DNA of 64,000 bases from Bacillus massiliglaciei (GCF_900098925.1 NZ_LT622360.1:46384-110383); one strand, 5' to 3'; shown: positions 1 to 9,231, numbered from the stretch's first letter. A program made the numbers and translations. The notes: generated by a model not told the origin, from the letters alone.

Positions 1-1
1 T

Positions 2-1890
2 GTGTGCGCCCGGCATGGGTGCAGTCTATAGGGTGAGAGTCCCGAACCATGAAGGCAGTAGTAATGGTTAGCTTAACGCAAGGGTGTCTGTGGTGACGCA
101 GAATCTGAAGGAAGCGAGCGGCAAACCTCCGGTCTGAGGAACACGAACTTCATATAAGGCTAGGTACCATTGGATGAGTTTGCACAACAAAACGAAGTCC
201 TTACTGCCGAAGGTGGTACAGAGTAAATGAAGCAGATAGATGGAGGGAAAGACTGTACTCTTACCCGGGGAGGTCTGATTGGAACGCCAAGTTCCCTTGG
301 TAACCTATCCAGCGATGGACAGCTGAACAATCAGAAGTCAGCCGAGGTCATAGTACCATTCCAACTCGAGATGGAATGGGAAGGACTGAACTATTAGGAA
401 GAACGAGAACTAGGCATATAATTCCTGTATAGAAGCAGACAATCCGAAAGGACTTACTTGAAGGAGGAAGTGGTGAATTCCACAGGGGACTTCATGAGGG
501 TGGAGCAGGAATAACATAATTAGATTTCTACGTTCACGTCGAAAGGAAATATCACATGTTAATGGATCTGATTCTGTCACGGGAAAACTTAATAGAAGCA
601 CTTAAACGTGTGGAGAAGAACAAAGGGAGTCACGGCATAGATGGAATGTCCGTAAAATCCCTACGAAGACATCTCTATGAGAACTGGGAAACTCTTTGTG
701 ATTCATTAAGGGAAGGTACCTATCAACCTAACCCAGTCCGTCGAGTCGAAATCCCGAAACCGAACGGTGGAGTAAGATTACTAGGAATACCTACCGTGAC
801 AGACCGGTTCATTCAACAGGCTATCGCCCAAGTTCTAACCCCACTTCTTGACCCAACCTTCTCAGAACATAGTTATGGGTTTAGACCAAATAGAAGAGGT
901 CATGATGCGGTTCGTAAAGCAAGGGAATATATAAGTGAAGGTTATAGATGGGTGATTGACATGGACTTGGAGAAATTCTTTGATAGAGTCAATCATGATA
1001 AGTTAATGGGGATATTAGCAAGTAGAATCCAAGACCGGCTGGTCTTGAAACTTATACGGAAATATCTCCAAGCAGGAATTATGATGAATGGTGTAGTCTA
1101 TGATGCAGAAGAAGGAACACCACAAGGAGGTCCACTGAGCCCCCTTCTTTCGAATATCCTTTTGGATAAACTTGATAAAGAGTTAGAAAGGAGAGGTCAC
1201 AAGTTTGTCCGCTACGCCGATGATTGTAATATTTACATGAAATCGAAGAAAGCTGGAGAACGAGTGATGAACTCAATTACATGCTTTATTGAGCAGAAAT
1301 TAAAGCTCAAAGTAAATAGAGAAAAGTCAGCAGTTGATCGCCCGTGGAAACGAAAGTTTCTTGGCTTTAGCTTTACGGTCAATAAGAAACCGAAGGTTCG
1401 AATAGCCAATGAAAGTATTAAAAGGTTTAAGGCTAAAATACGGGAGTTAACCTCCCGTTCTAAACAAATTCCTATGGAAGTTAGAATCGAGAAACTAAAT
1501 CAATATCTAACGGGATGGTGTGGATATTTTGCATTGGCTAATACACCAAGTAAATTTAAAGAATTTGATGAGTGGATTAGACGGAGACTCCGTATGCTTG
1601 AATGGAAACAATGGAAGAAACCGAGGACAAGAGTAAGAAAACTCAAAGGTCTAGGTGTCCCTGACCAAAAGGCATATGAATGGGGAAACTCCAGAAAGAA
1701 ATATTGGAGAATAGCCTGTAGTCCAATCTTACACAAAACCCTCAATAACTTGTATTGGAGTCACCGAGGGTTGAAAAGTTTATATAATCGATATGAATTT
1801 CTGCGTCAAACTTAATGGAACCGCCGTATACCGAACGGTACGTACGGTGGTGTGAGAGGTCGGGGGTTAATCACCCCCTCCTACTCGATT
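2..1890 (+). mobile_element. Group IIC intron (Oceanobacillus iheyensis type)
   Basis: The RNA begins with GUGUG at position 2, the usual group II 5' boundary. Its domain I sequence (CCCGGCATGGGTGCAGTCTA, then the AGGGTGAGAGTCCCGAAC segment) closely follows the O. iheyensis group IIC intron whose crystal structure is known, as I recall that sequence. The ribozyme scaffold covers about 2-555, the maturase ORF sits in domain IV, and domain V (GAACCGCCGTATACC..GGTACGTACGGTGGT) is at about 1817-1853. A domain VI-like hairpin follows, ending near CTACTCGAT at 1881-1890; the exact 3' splice site is uncertain by a few bases. Only one base of 5' exon is present, so the insertion target cannot be seen. 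Group IIC introns usually insert behind terminator stem-loops. It reads in the same direction as the alkaline phosphatase gene. Confidence 0.93.
556..1815 (+). CDS. ltrA: Group II intron reverse transcriptase/maturase
   Basis: This 419-residue intron-encoded protein reverse-transcribes the intron and assists splicing. The N-terminal half carries the reverse transcriptase palm and fingers, with the catalytic YADD at residues 220-223 and the block GTPQGGPLSPLLSN just before it. A maturase X/GIIM region follows (WCGYFALA at about residue 320). There is no C-terminal HNH endonuclease; the length near 420 residues and the missing endonuclease are typical of group IIC proteins. The ATG at 556 follows AAAGGAA; a second in-frame ATG at 562 is possible. 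The frame is open throughout, so the protein looks intact. The ORF ends two bases before domain V, as expected for a domain IV ORF. Confidence 0.95.
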   Translation: MLMDLILSRENLIEALKRVEKNKGSHGIDGMSVKSLRRHLYENWETLCDSLREGTYQPNPVRRVEIPKPNGGVRLLGIPTVTDRFIQQAIAQVLTPLLDPTFSEHSYGFRPNRRGHDAVRKAREYISEGYRWVIDMDLEKFFDRVNHDKLMGILASRIQDRLVLKLIRKYLQAGIMMNGVVYDAEEGTPQGGPLSPLLSNILLDKLDKELERRGHKFVRYADDCNIYMKSKKAGERVMNSITCFIEQKLKLKVNREKSAVDRPWKRKFLGFSFTVNKKPKVRIANESIKRFKAKIRELTSRSKQIPMEVRIEKLNQYLTGWCGYFALANTPSKFKEFDEWIRRRLRMLEWKQWKKPRTRVRKLKGLGVPDQKAYEWGNSRKKYWRIACSPILHKTLNNLYWSHRGLKSLYNRYEFLRQT

Positions 1891-2163
1891 TATGCTAATG
1901 GATTCCCGTTCCACGGACGCTTTTCAGGGAGCACGGCTCGAGCCTGCAGTCCCTTCTTCGTGCTGTTCCCCTTGAAGTCTCCCACGATCCAAACGATTCA
2001 TAACGTTATCGCTTCTTGCAATAGTTTCTTCTCTTTTTACCCCCTTCTTGAAAAATCAGCAGACGTTTACACATTTTTAATGTAAATTTACGCCTGCTTA
2101 ACGGATCATAAACAGTTTGTTTGTATAGTAGAAATGTTCTTAAAACTTACATATTAGGGGGAA
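1816..2163 (+). other. Intron 3' end, exon and phosphatase promoter region
   Basis: This gene-free stretch holds intron domains V and VI (to about 1890), then about 175 bp of downstream exon and the promoter region of the alkaline phosphatase. The exon sequence at about 1898-1990 is GC-richer than its surroundings and has no convincing reading frame or terminator. Confidence 0.6.
2066..2103 (+). promoter_or_regulatory. Putative PhoP box array
   Basis: Four TT(A/T)A-type hexamers lie at near-helical spacing: TTTACA 2066-2071, TTAATG 2077-2082, TTTACG 2087-2092 and TTAACG 2098-2103 (steps of 11, 10 and 11 bp). B. subtilis PhoP binds direct TT(A/T/C)ACA repeats about 11 bp apart upstream of Pho genes. 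A -10-like TATAGT follows at 2124-2129, and the downstream gene is an alkaline phosphatase, a classic Pho target. PhoP binding is inferred from pattern and context. Confidence 0.6.
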
Positions 2164-3567
2164 ATGAAATTGTTTAAGCGAAAACTCGCAAAAAAGCTTC
2201 TTCCAGTCGCCGTACTATCCACATTAGCGTTTGGCAGTTTAGCAGGCCCATTTTCAAATCATGAAGCGGAGGCTTCTTCAAAAAAGGGGCATTATAACAG
2301 CTCTCAGCATGAAAATACGAAGATAAAAAATGTCATCTTCCTGATTGGGGACGGAATGGGTGTATCGTATACGTCCGCTTACCGTTATTTGAAAAACAAT
2401 CCGAATACGCCTGTTGCTGAGAGAACAGAATTCGATAAATATCTGGTAGGGCAGCAAATGACCTATCCAGAAGATCCAAACCAAAACGTCACAGATTCTG
2501 CTTCGGCAGCCACTGCCATGTCTGCCGGTGTCAAAACCTATAATGCAGCGATTGCAGTGGATAATGACAAATCTGAAGTGAAAACTGTGCTGGAAGCTGC
2601 AAAAGAAAAGGGCAAAGCGACCGGACTTGTGGCTACTTCAGAAATCACGCACGCCACACCAGCCTCATTTGGTGCCCATGATGCAAACCGTAATAATATG
2701 AATTCCATTGCGGATGATTATTTCGATGAAATGATTAAAGGAAATCATAAAGTTGATGTTTTGCTTGGCGGAGGCAAATCAAACTTTGTGCGGGCTGATC
2801 GGGATTTGACGAAAGAATTTAAAAAAGCCGGTTTCAGCTATGTAACCGATAAAAATCAGATGCTAAAGGACAGGAATGATCAAGTCTTAGGTTTATTCGC
2901 TCCAGGGGGGCTTCCAAAGATGATTGACCGAGCGAAAGAAATCCCATCTCTTCAGGACATGACGAACTCCGCGATTGATCGTTTAAGCAAGGATAAGGAC
3001 GGATTCTTCTTAATGGTCGAAGGCAGCCAGATCGACTGGGCAGGCCATGATAATGATATTGTCGGTGCGATGAGCGAAATGGAAGATTTCGAGAAAGCCT
3101 ATAAAGCAGCTATTGAGTTTGCGAAAAAGGATAAACACACGCTGGTTGTCGCCACTGCAGACCACTCAACCGGCGGTTATTCAATCGGAGCGAATGGAGA
3201 CTATAACTGGTTTGGTGAGCCGATCAAGGCGGCTAAACGTACACCGGACTTCATGGCGGCTGAAATCGCTGGCGGAGCAGATCCAGAAAAAACACTGAAG
3301 AAATATATCGATCAATCTCTTTTGAAACTTTCAGCAGCCGAAATCGAATCCGTAAAAGATGCCGCAGCTTCTAAAGACGTGACGAAAATTGACAATGCTA
3401 TTGAAGCCATCTTTAACAAGCATTCAAATACGGGCTGGACAACAGGCGGACATACTGGGGAAGACGTACCGGTTTACGCATTTGGTCCATATAAAGAACG
3501 TTTTGCCGGTCAGGTGGATAACACAGACCAAGCGAAAATCATCTTCGATTTATTAAAAAGTAAATAA
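2164..3567 (+). CDS. Secreted alkaline phosphatase
   Basis: This 467-residue protein of the PhoA/PhoB family hydrolyses phosphomonoesters outside the cell to release phosphate. The N-terminus is a Sec signal peptide (KRKLAKK, then a hydrophobic core to about residue 28, with an AEA-type cleavage site near residue 37). Visible active-site elements are the metal ligand in IGDGMG (D63), the nucleophile in TDSASAA (S112), HATPASFGAH, GSQIDWAGHDND, TADHSTGG and TGGHTGEDVPVYA. The length fits PhoA/PhoB of B. subtilis; which paralog it matches cannot be told. The ATG follows TAGGGGGAA. Pho-box-like repeats upstream suggest induction by phosphate starvation. Confidence 0.95.
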   Translation: MKLFKRKLAKKLLPVAVLSTLAFGSLAGPFSNHEAEASSKKGHYNSSQHENTKIKNVIFLIGDGMGVSYTSAYRYLKNNPNTPVAERTEFDKYLVGQQMTYPEDPNQNVTDSASAATAMSAGVKTYNAAIAVDNDKSEVKTVLEAAKEKGKATGLVATSEITHATPASFGAHDANRNNMNSIADDYFDEMIKGNHKVDVLLGGGKSNFVRADRDLTKEFKKAGFSYVTDKNQMLKDRNDQVLGLFAPGGLPKMIDRAKEIPSLQDMTNSAIDRLSKDKDGFFLMVEGSQIDWAGHDNDIVGAMSEMEDFEKAYKAAIEFAKKDKHTLVVATADHSTGGYSIGANGDYNWFGEPIKAAKRTPDFMAAEIAGGADPEKTLKKYIDQSLLKLSAAEIESVKDAAASKDVTKIDNAIEAIFNKHSNTGWTTGGHTGEDVPVYAFGPYKERFAGQVDNTDQAKIIFDLLKSK

Positions 3568-3636
3568 TTAAAACGGGAACATGAAATCATCTGCTCCGTT
3601 GCTATTCCTGCAGCGGGGCATTTTCCTGAGGAGGAT

Positions 3637-4317
3637 ATGATGAAAAAATTACTATCACTGTTCAGCTTATTAATCGTCCTGACTGGATGTTCTTCCGGCA
3701 ATCATGCGGATGAAAGTAAGCCTGCTGAAAATAATACGGCGAAAGCAGAACAGCCGGCAAGGACCGCAGAAACAGCTGTGCCGCAAGTAAAAGAAGATGT
3801 GTATGTGCCCAACCCTCAAATAACGGATGACCGTAAACTGTTAAAAGTCGGGGAGACCGTTTCTGATGAAAAAGGCAAGATTACGCTGAAGGCTTATAAA
3901 AAAGTGGATGAAACGGTAAATGTGGGACCGATTGAAATGAAGGTAACGGATATAAAGGTCATGCATTTTGTTCCTGCTTACAGTATGATAGATTTTTATC
4001 ATGCGTATACCCATGATGAAGAATTCGACTTGATCAAAATTGGAGTTGAGTTGAAAAACACATCGAAAGAAAAAATAAAGTACACACCGATTGCTGCCAT
4101 TAAGATGAACAGCGGGGAACATAAAACATGGGAAGACGATACGTATCTGGAAGAATTGATTGGTGAGATTGAACCGGGAGATGTGAAAAAAGGAAACATG
4201 GGCTTTATTTTAAGTAAAACACCAGAGGCTCAATCAGTAGAGGTGTTAACAAGTGATGCAGTGGATCTTGATCATAATGTGTTAGAGCAAGGAAAACATC
4301 TGAATATTGAATTCTAA
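3637..4317 (+). CDS. Predicted lipoprotein, DUF4352-like
   Basis: The 226-residue product starts with a lipoprotein signal: charged MMKK, hydrophobic core, lipobox LTGC, then an acidic, Lys/Glu/Ala-rich linker to about residue 65. It should be lipid-anchored on the outer face of the membrane. The C-terminal part (GPIEMKVTDIKV.., then FDLIKIGVELKNTSKEKI and EPGDVKKGNMGFIL) has the beta-rich pattern of DUF4352/telokin-like immunoglobulin-fold lipoproteins. GAGGAGG at 3628-3634 is only 2 bases from the ATG at 3637 but 5 from the ATG at 3640, so the second ATG may be the true start. It lies 69 bp after the phosphatase and could share its transcript. The specific role is unknown. Confidence 0.85.
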   Translation: MMKKLLSLFSLLIVLTGCSSGNHADESKPAENNTAKAEQPARTAETAVPQVKEDVYVPNPQITDDRKLLKVGETVSDEKGKITLKAYKKVDETVNVGPIEMKVTDIKVMHFVPAYSMIDFYHAYTHDEEFDLIKIGVELKNTSKEKIKYTPIAAIKMNSGEHKTWEDDTYLEELIGEIEPGDVKKGNMGFILSKTPEAQSVEVLTSDAVDLDHNVLEQGKHLNIEF

Positions 4318-4341
4318 GGATCCATTACGGATCCTTTTTTT
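4316..4341 (+). terminator. Rho-independent terminator
   Basis: The stem AAGGATCC/GGATCCTT with loop ATTAC is followed by a T run. It overlaps the stop codon of the lipoprotein gene. Confidence 0.85.
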
Positions 4342-4390
4342 ATGAGAATGGGAGGGTTCCGGGAAGATTCCCAGGACCCTGTGAGAGCGT

Positions 4391-5356
4391 TCAGGATGCT
4401 GCAGCTTCGCTTTTTGTCGGTTTATGATAATGGCGATCAAGAAGGTAGCCAAAAACCGAGGCGAGAATCTGCTGGAAAAGCATTCCGAGTATGACAGGAA
4501 CGGCAACGGCTGATGGAAAATAGGAGACGGCAATGACGCTTCCCGCACTGATATTCCTCATCCCTCCAGTGAAGGTAATGGTGATGATAGTTTCGGTATC
4601 CCATTTAAAGAGTTTGCCGACAAACCAGGACAGCACATATCCCGAAGAGGCAATTAGCAGCACCATAGCAGCCATGACAATCAGCCGGTGATTGATTTCG
4701 CTCAGATAGGGAGCGATTTTGGAACTGTTCAGCATTACAACCAGGCCGAGACATATTTTTGAAAAAGGCGAGAGTTTGGGGGAAAGCATCCCTTTAATCT
4801 TTCCTTTTGTGGCTTGATTCAAGAGCATGGCCAGAATGGATGGAATTACAATCATGCCAACCAGGCCTTTCGTCATTCCCCACATATCCATTTCAATCTT
4901 TCCGCCTGCGAACAGGCCAACGCTATATGGAACGATAAAGGGTGAGAGAAGTGTATCCAGCAGCACAATGGTTAAAGCGAGCACGGTATTTCCTTTATAA
5001 ATGGATACCCACATCAGGCTTGTTACCCCGGTAGGGATGATAACTCCAAGAATCAGACCGGTAATGGTGAACATATCCCCTGGAAATACTAGATGTCCCA
5101 TAGCGAAAGCCCACAGCGGCATAAGAAAATGCAGGACGATTAAAACAATCAGGGTAGGGAGCGGATTCAGGACGACTCTTTTCAATGATGTAAAGTTAGA
5201 ACCAAGGCTGCCTGTAAAGGTGATAAAGGCAAAAATCCATGGAATGAGAAAAACGAAGCCATCTATATAGTGGGCTAATAATACGCCGGCTACCACACTG
5301 ACAGGCGTAATGAATGGCATGGCTTTTTCCAATAGGCGATTGACAGTTAACAGCAT
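4391..5356 (-). CDS. SBF (bile acid:sodium symporter) family transporter
   Basis: The protein has about 321 residues and roughly ten hydrophobic segments. Its pattern (TFTGSLGSNF near the start, LGVIIPTGVTSLMW, and TFTGGMRNISAG in the C-terminal half) matches the SBF/BASS superfamily of sodium-coupled organic anion transporters. The open frame extends upstream to 5413, but the ATG at 5354-5356 has a strong GGAGGG ribosome site (5363-5370 region) and gives a normal family length, so I chose it. The natural substrate in bacilli is generally unknown and bile acids are unlikely. It is convergent with the lipoprotein gene. Confidence 0.85.
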   Translation of the reverse strand: MLLTVNRLLEKAMPFITPVSVVAGVLLAHYIDGFVFLIPWIFAFITFTGSLGSNFTSLKRVVLNPLPTLIVLIVLHFLMPLWAFAMGHLVFPGDMFTITGLILGVIIPTGVTSLMWVSIYKGNTVLALTIVLLDTLLSPFIVPYSVGLFAGGKIEMDMWGMTKGLVGMIVIPSILAMLLNQATKGKIKGMLSPKLSPFSKICLGLVVMLNSSKIAPYLSEINHRLIVMAAMVLLIASSGYVLSWFVGKLFKWDTETIITITFTGGMRNISAGSVIAVSYFPSAVAVPVILGMLFQQILASVFGYLLDRHYHKPTKSEAAAS

Positions 5357-5473
5357 CTTCTTCCCTCCTTTTAAGAATCCCGTAAAAAATGATGTCAAAT
5401 CCCATATTATCATAAATGGGAGTGAACAAATTTTCTTTCTTGAATTATTGGAGGAAAATGGGGAAGAGGTGGC

Positions 5474-5506
5474 GAAAAAAAGCCCGCCTTAACTAGCAAG
5501 GCGGGC
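5474..5506 (-). terminator. Terminator of the BCCT transporter gene
   Basis: On the minus strand GCCCGCCTT pairs with AAGGCGGGC around a 7-nt loop, followed by seven T residues. It lies just past the BCCT stop codon. Confidence 0.88.
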
Positions 5507-5528
5507 CGCAACTGTTCAAGTAAACTGT

Positions 5529-7052
5529 TTATTTTGCTTCTTTCTTGTGTTTCTTAGGTCTGATATACAGCCCTAATTCCCTTCGGTCTTTTCGTAAAGA
5601 CTTGAAGAGGGATGCAGCCATCAATATGATGATGACGGAGAACGGCAGGGCCGCGATAATTAAAGCGTTTTGAAGGCCGTCCAGCCCTCCGGAATACAGA
5701 AGGATCGCAGCTACTGCAGAAACCATAATTCCCCAAGTGAGTTTGACGGAATTTGGCGGTGTCAGGGATCCATAAGTTGTCTGCATTCCGAGTACAAATG
5801 TAGCGGAATCAGCAGATGTAATGAAGAAGATTGCTACTAGCAGAATTCCGACAACTGACATGATATTTCCTAATGGCAGCTGGCTGAACATGGCAAACAA
5901 TACTTCCTCTGTTGCATTGACAGTCAGATCGATGCCCCCGGACATTTGTGTGTCGATCGCTGTTGTTCCAAATACAGCAAACCAAATAAAGCTGACGATA
6001 GAAGGAACAAGCAATACGCCAATCATGAATTCCCTGATCGTTCTTCCCCTTGAAATACGGGCGATAAACATACCGACAAATGGCGCCCAGGAAATCCACC
6101 ATGCCCAATAGAAAATGGTCCATCCGTTTACCCACTCGCGGTTATCCGGAGACGTTGGGGCAATACGCATGCTCATTTGAAGAATATTTTGCAAATAGGC
6201 TCCTACAGTATCTGTGAATAAATTTAAGATAAATAATGTAGGACCCATTACAAAAACAAGAATCATCAGAATAACAGCAAGAATCATATTGGTATTACTT
6301 AAATACTTGATTCCTTTTCCGAGTCCGGACCATGCAGAAATAATGAAAAGAATCGTTACGACCAAAATGATAATCAGCTGAGTAGTATAATTATTTGGAA
6401 CACCAAATAGGTAGGAAAGCCCGCCATTGATTTGCGCTGCACCGAAGCCGAGAGTAGTGGCTACACCGATGACCGTTGCAAAGACAGCAATAACGTCAAT
6501 CAAGACTCCTGCTTTACCTTGAGAGTTTTTACCTAATAGGGGAGTTAATGTGGCACTAATCAGACCAGGCTGATTTTTACGGAATTTGAAGTAGGCGAGC
6601 GAAAGCGCCACGAGAGCATAGATGGCCCACGCATGAATTCCCCAATGGAAGAAAGTATAGCGCATGGATTCTCTTATAGCTGCATCCGAACCAGGCTCGG
6701 CTAAGGCTGGATCAATGGCGAAATGGGATAAAGGCTCTGCGGCTCCATAAAAGACGAGACCGATACCCATGCCGGCGCTAAATAGCATGGCAAACCAGGA
6801 CAGGGTTGAGAATTCAGGCTTTTCATCCTGCTTCCCTAAACGAATGATCCCTACTGGATTAATAATTAAGAAGAGACAAAAAAGAACGATTAGCGACACT
6901 AAACTAAGATAATACCAACCAAAGCTATTTGAAATGAAGCTTTGGATTTTGGTCGTGACATTGAGGAATCCCTCAGGTGTGACCACACCAAGAATTACAG
7001 CCGCCAATGTGATAGCTGCCGTAATCCAAAATACATTTGAAACCTTTTTCAT
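5529..7052 (-). CDS. BCCT family betaine/choline/carnitine transporter (OpuD-like)
   Basis: This 507-residue, 12-TM transporter takes up quaternary ammonium osmolytes such as glycine betaine, driven by sodium. Family signatures include [15 protein letters not shown] in the first third and the tryptophan-rich stretch [22 protein letters not shown], which forms part of the substrate site and helix 8. The C-terminus is short and basic ([10 protein letters not shown]), as in osmoregulated BCCT carriers. The ATG at 7052 has an AGGAGA ribosome site. Substrate cannot be fixed from sequence; OpuD is the nearest B. subtilis functional model. Confidence 0.93.
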   Translation of the reverse strand: MKKVSNVFWITAAITLAAVILGVVTPEGFLNVTTKIQSFISNSFGWYYLSLVSLIVLFCLFLIINPVGIIRLGKQDEKPEFSTLSWFAMLFSAGMGIGLVFYGAAEPLSHFAIDPALAEPGSDAAIRESMRYTFFHWGIHAWAIYALVALSLAYFKFRKNQPGLISATLTPLLGKNSQGKAGVLIDVIAVFATVIGVATTLGFGAAQINGGLSYLFGVPNNYTTQLIIILVVTILFIISAWSGLGKGIKYLSNTNMILAVILMILVFVMGPTLFILNLFTDTVGAYLQNILQMSMRIAPTSPDNREWVNGWTIFYWAWWISWAPFVGMFIARISRGRTIREFMIGVLLVPSIVSFIWFAVFGTTAIDTQMSGGIDLTVNATEEVLFAMFSQLPLGNIMSVVGILLVAIFFITSADSATFVLGMQTTYGSLTPPNSVKLTWGIMVSAVAAILLYSGGLDGLQNALIIAALPFSVIIILMAASLFKSLRKDRRELGLYIRPKKHKKEAK

Positions 7053-7457
7053 AAAATTCTCCTTTCTTCAATAATGCATAACTCCAAATAATTTCCCAAA
7101 TTGTGAAGAGTTATACATTATTATAACGACATATCTACCATAACAAACATTCCAATGTAATATCAAATGGGAGAATTGAACGAATTTTCTGTATTATCTC
7201 CTCAATTAAGACCAATTACCTCTGCACATAGAGTGCCCTTTATGTCATATCTGATACGGAATATCCTGGCTTTTGCTATAAGAAAATAACATTTTGAAAA
7301 AATAGCTGGAACAGGGAAAACAAGGGTGAAAAAATATTTTTCTGCCCCCTTTATTATAGAAAAAAACATCCTAAAGTCTTATTTTACAAGTACAGGGCAG
7401 ATTGTACCTGAAGAGTGGGCAAAAGGGTCTATTCCTCTAAAAGGCCCCATTTTACAT
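7053..7457. other. Intergenic region between glycosylase and BCCT gene
   Basis: About 400 bp with no credible gene. The end near 7053-7200 should hold the BCCT promoter; a TATAAT-like -10 on the minus strand lies within TTATTATAACG near 7120-7128. An imperfect AT-rich hairpin around 7324-7360 might terminate the upstream glycosylase gene. Confidence 0.5.
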
Positions 7458-8069
7458 TTATCTGGATAAAAATGGATTTCCTGTGATCCAAAACCTCCAA
7501 GGATAATCTTTTGCTTCACCTGAATTCTGAATGCCGATTCGCGGTCCGGAAGAAATCGACCCAGGTTGAATTCCTGAAGCAATATAGAGAGGCGGAACTG
7601 TGAAATTATTCCCATAGTCCGCCATTGTAATACCTAGGGCTTTAGTCAGCTTTCCGGGACCGCTCGTTAAACTGCGGAGCTCTGTTCGCCCCCGTCTTTC
7701 CTGCATTAAATGTATCCCGCTGTAAGGCTCTACTGCTCTGATTAAAATTGCTTCAGGCTTCCCAGCGCCTTCGCTGACTACATTGACCAGCGTATGCGTA
7801 TGCATTACATACGTATAAATCGTTCCTGCTTCGGAAAACATAGCCTCCGTTCTTTTTGTTCTTCTGTTCATAAAACTATGTGCAGCGCGATCTTCCGGCC
7901 CGATATAGGCTTCTGTTTCAACGATAAAACCGGAAGCCCCTCCTTCCGGTGTCTCTTTGATTAATAAGCAGCCAAGCAATGCTTTGGCTAGTTCCAATGT
8001 GGGCTTTTGATAAAAGTCAATTGGAAGAGGCGTCATTTCATGTATTGATTCCAGTTTGTTTCCCTGCAT
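7458..8069 (-). CDS. 3-methyladenine DNA glycosylase (AAG/MPG family)
   Basis: The 203-residue protein excises alkylated purines such as 3-methyladenine in base excision repair. It contains the family features ALLGCLLI, IVETEAYIGPEDRAAHS, AGTIYTYVMHTHTLVNVV, PEAILIRAVEP, LTSGPGKLTKALGI and the C-terminal RFWITGNPFLS; the glutamate in VETEAY is the usual catalytic residue. The length is that of a full bacterial AAG enzyme. The ATG at 8069 follows GGAGGAAT. It reads away from proC, with about 190 bp between them. Confidence 0.93.
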   Translation of the reverse strand: MQGNKLESIHEMTPLPIDFYQKPTLELAKALLGCLLIKETPEGGASGFIVETEAYIGPEDRAAHSFMNRRTKRTEAMFSEAGTIYTYVMHTHTLVNVVSEGAGKPEAILIRAVEPYSGIHLMQERRGRTELRSLTSGPGKLTKALGITMADYGNNFTVPPLYIASGIQPGSISSGPRIGIQNSGEAKDYPWRFWITGNPFLSR

Positions 8070-8074
8070 GTCGT

Positions 8075-8263
8075 CTATTCCTCCAGCCGCTCATAGTCCT
8101 CATTATAAAATTCCCTATTTTGCTTAAATCCAAACCAGTAAATGGCCTGGGAACGCTTTAAGCCTTCTCTAGGAGAAAGGCTCTGGCCGGGACGGGTGAA
8201 TGCATTCTGAAATTCCTTTATAATGAAAAGATGACGGAAGATAAAGATAGGAAGTGGAAGCAT
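8075..8263 (-). CDS. Possible small protein ahead of the glycosylase gene
   Basis: A reading frame ends at 8075, five bases before the glycosylase ATG, and its C-terminal part (TRPGQSLSPREGLKRSQAIY, then WFGFKQNREFYNEDYERLEE) has the look of a genuine hydrophilic small protein. The glycosylase ribosome site overlaps its end, as in coupled genes. The start is the weak point: the in-frame ATG at 8261-8263 overlaps the proC start on the other strand and lacks a ribosome site, and no ATG, GTG or TTG lies nearer. It may be a remnant or use a rare start. I do not recognise the family. Confidence 0.3.
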   Translation of the reverse strand: MLPLPIFIFRHLFIIKEFQNAFTRPGQSLSPREGLKRSQAIYWFGFKQNREFYNEDYERLEE

Positions 8264-9071
8264 GAAGGATATAAAAATTGGTTTTATTGGCTTTGGAAAA
8301 ATGGGACAGGCGATAGCAGGAGGAATGATTAGGTCCAATCTTATTCCTGCAGACAATATTAAAATAAGCGCCAGAAGTGAAAAGACGCTTCAAAAGGCAG
8401 AAACTGTCTTTGGCATAAAAGGGACGCTGGAAAATAAAGAGGTTGCCCGTTTTGCCGATCTTCTCTTTTTAGGGATACAGCCGGGAGGCCATAAGAACGT
8501 GCTGGAGGAGGTTAAGAGGGAACTGAAAGATGATGTAACCATTATTACAATGGCGGCAGGGATTGTAATCAAGACGATTGAAGCAGCTGTTGGAAGAAAG
8601 GTGAAAGTGGTCCGGACGATGCCGAATACGCCATCAATGGTCAGGGAGGGCATGACAGCGATGAGCGTGAATGATCACGTTTCTGAAAGGGATTTGTCCA
8701 TCGTCCGTGAAATCCTCCAAAGTTTAGGCGAAACGGTGATTTTAGAAGAAGAATTGATGGATGCAGTACCTGCAGTAAGCGGTTCTTCTCCGGCCTTTGT
8801 TTATATGTTTATTGAGGCGTTGGGAGATGGGGCCGTAAGAGACGGCATTCCAAGAAAAGAAGCCTATAAGATGGCAGCACAGGCTGTATTGGGGGCAGCC
8901 AAAATGGTTCTGGAAAGCGGAAGGCATCCAGGAGAGTTGAAGGACGATGTCTGCACTCCCGGCGGCTCGACGATTCAGGCGGTAGCCGCATTGGAGAAGA
9001 ATGGGTTCAGAGCCTCTGTTCTGGAAGCGATGGAGGCCTGTACAAAAAAATCAAAGTCCATCGGCAGATAA
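8262..9071 (+). CDS. proC: Pyrroline-5-carboxylate reductase
   Basis: The 269-residue enzyme reduces pyrroline-5-carboxylate to proline with NAD(P)H, the last step of proline synthesis. The N-terminal Rossmann motif is GFIGFGKMGQAIAGG. Further landmarks are TMAAGI, VRTMPNTPSMVREGM, the substrate-side SGSSPAFVYMFIEALGDGAV and the C-terminal TPGGSTIQAVAALE. Length and motifs fit a complete ProC/ProI/ProH enzyme; which B. subtilis paralog is closest is unclear. The ATG at 8262 follows a weak GGAAGTGG. The gene stands alone and is followed by palindromic repeat 1. Confidence 0.95.
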   Translation: MKDIKIGFIGFGKMGQAIAGGMIRSNLIPADNIKISARSEKTLQKAETVFGIKGTLENKEVARFADLLFLGIQPGGHKNVLEEVKRELKDDVTIITMAAGIVIKTIEAAVGRKVKVVRTMPNTPSMVREGMTAMSVNDHVSERDLSIVREILQSLGETVILEEELMDAVPAVSGSSPAFVYMFIEALGDGAVRDGIPRKEAYKMAAQAVLGAAKMVLESGRHPGELKDDVCTPGGSTIQAVAALEKNGFRASVLEAMEACTKKSKSIGR

Positions 9072-9159
9072 ACGAAAAACAGGAAGAAGAAGGAACACTT
9101 TTCAGTACGCAGAAATCTAAGAGGCCATAGCATAGAAGCAGAAACGGAAATCGCAGCAA

Positions 9160-9200
9160 AAAAATATCAAATTTCTCTGTGCGAGAAATTTGATATTTTT
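9160..9200. repeat. Interspersed palindromic repeat, copy 1
   Basis: A perfect 18-bp stem (AAAAATATCAAATTTCTC with its complement) closes a TGTGC loop and ends in a T run, so it can act as a bidirectional terminator between convergent proC and ald. To its left lie CCATAGCATA and GAAACGGAAATC, flanks shared with other copies (25286, 30581, 59663, 60555). Confidence 0.9.
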
Positions 9201-9231
9201 ATTTGTCCAGTCAGATTCTGAAAGGAATCTT

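Noticed and set aside
1852..2085. Plus-strand ORF after the intron
   Set aside because: It overlaps intron domain V/VI and the promoter region, has no ribosome site and reads like non-coding DNA.
4282..4548. Minus-strand ORF overlapping the end of the SBF transporter gene
   Set aside because: It is the shadow frame of the transporter and the lipoprotein terminator region.
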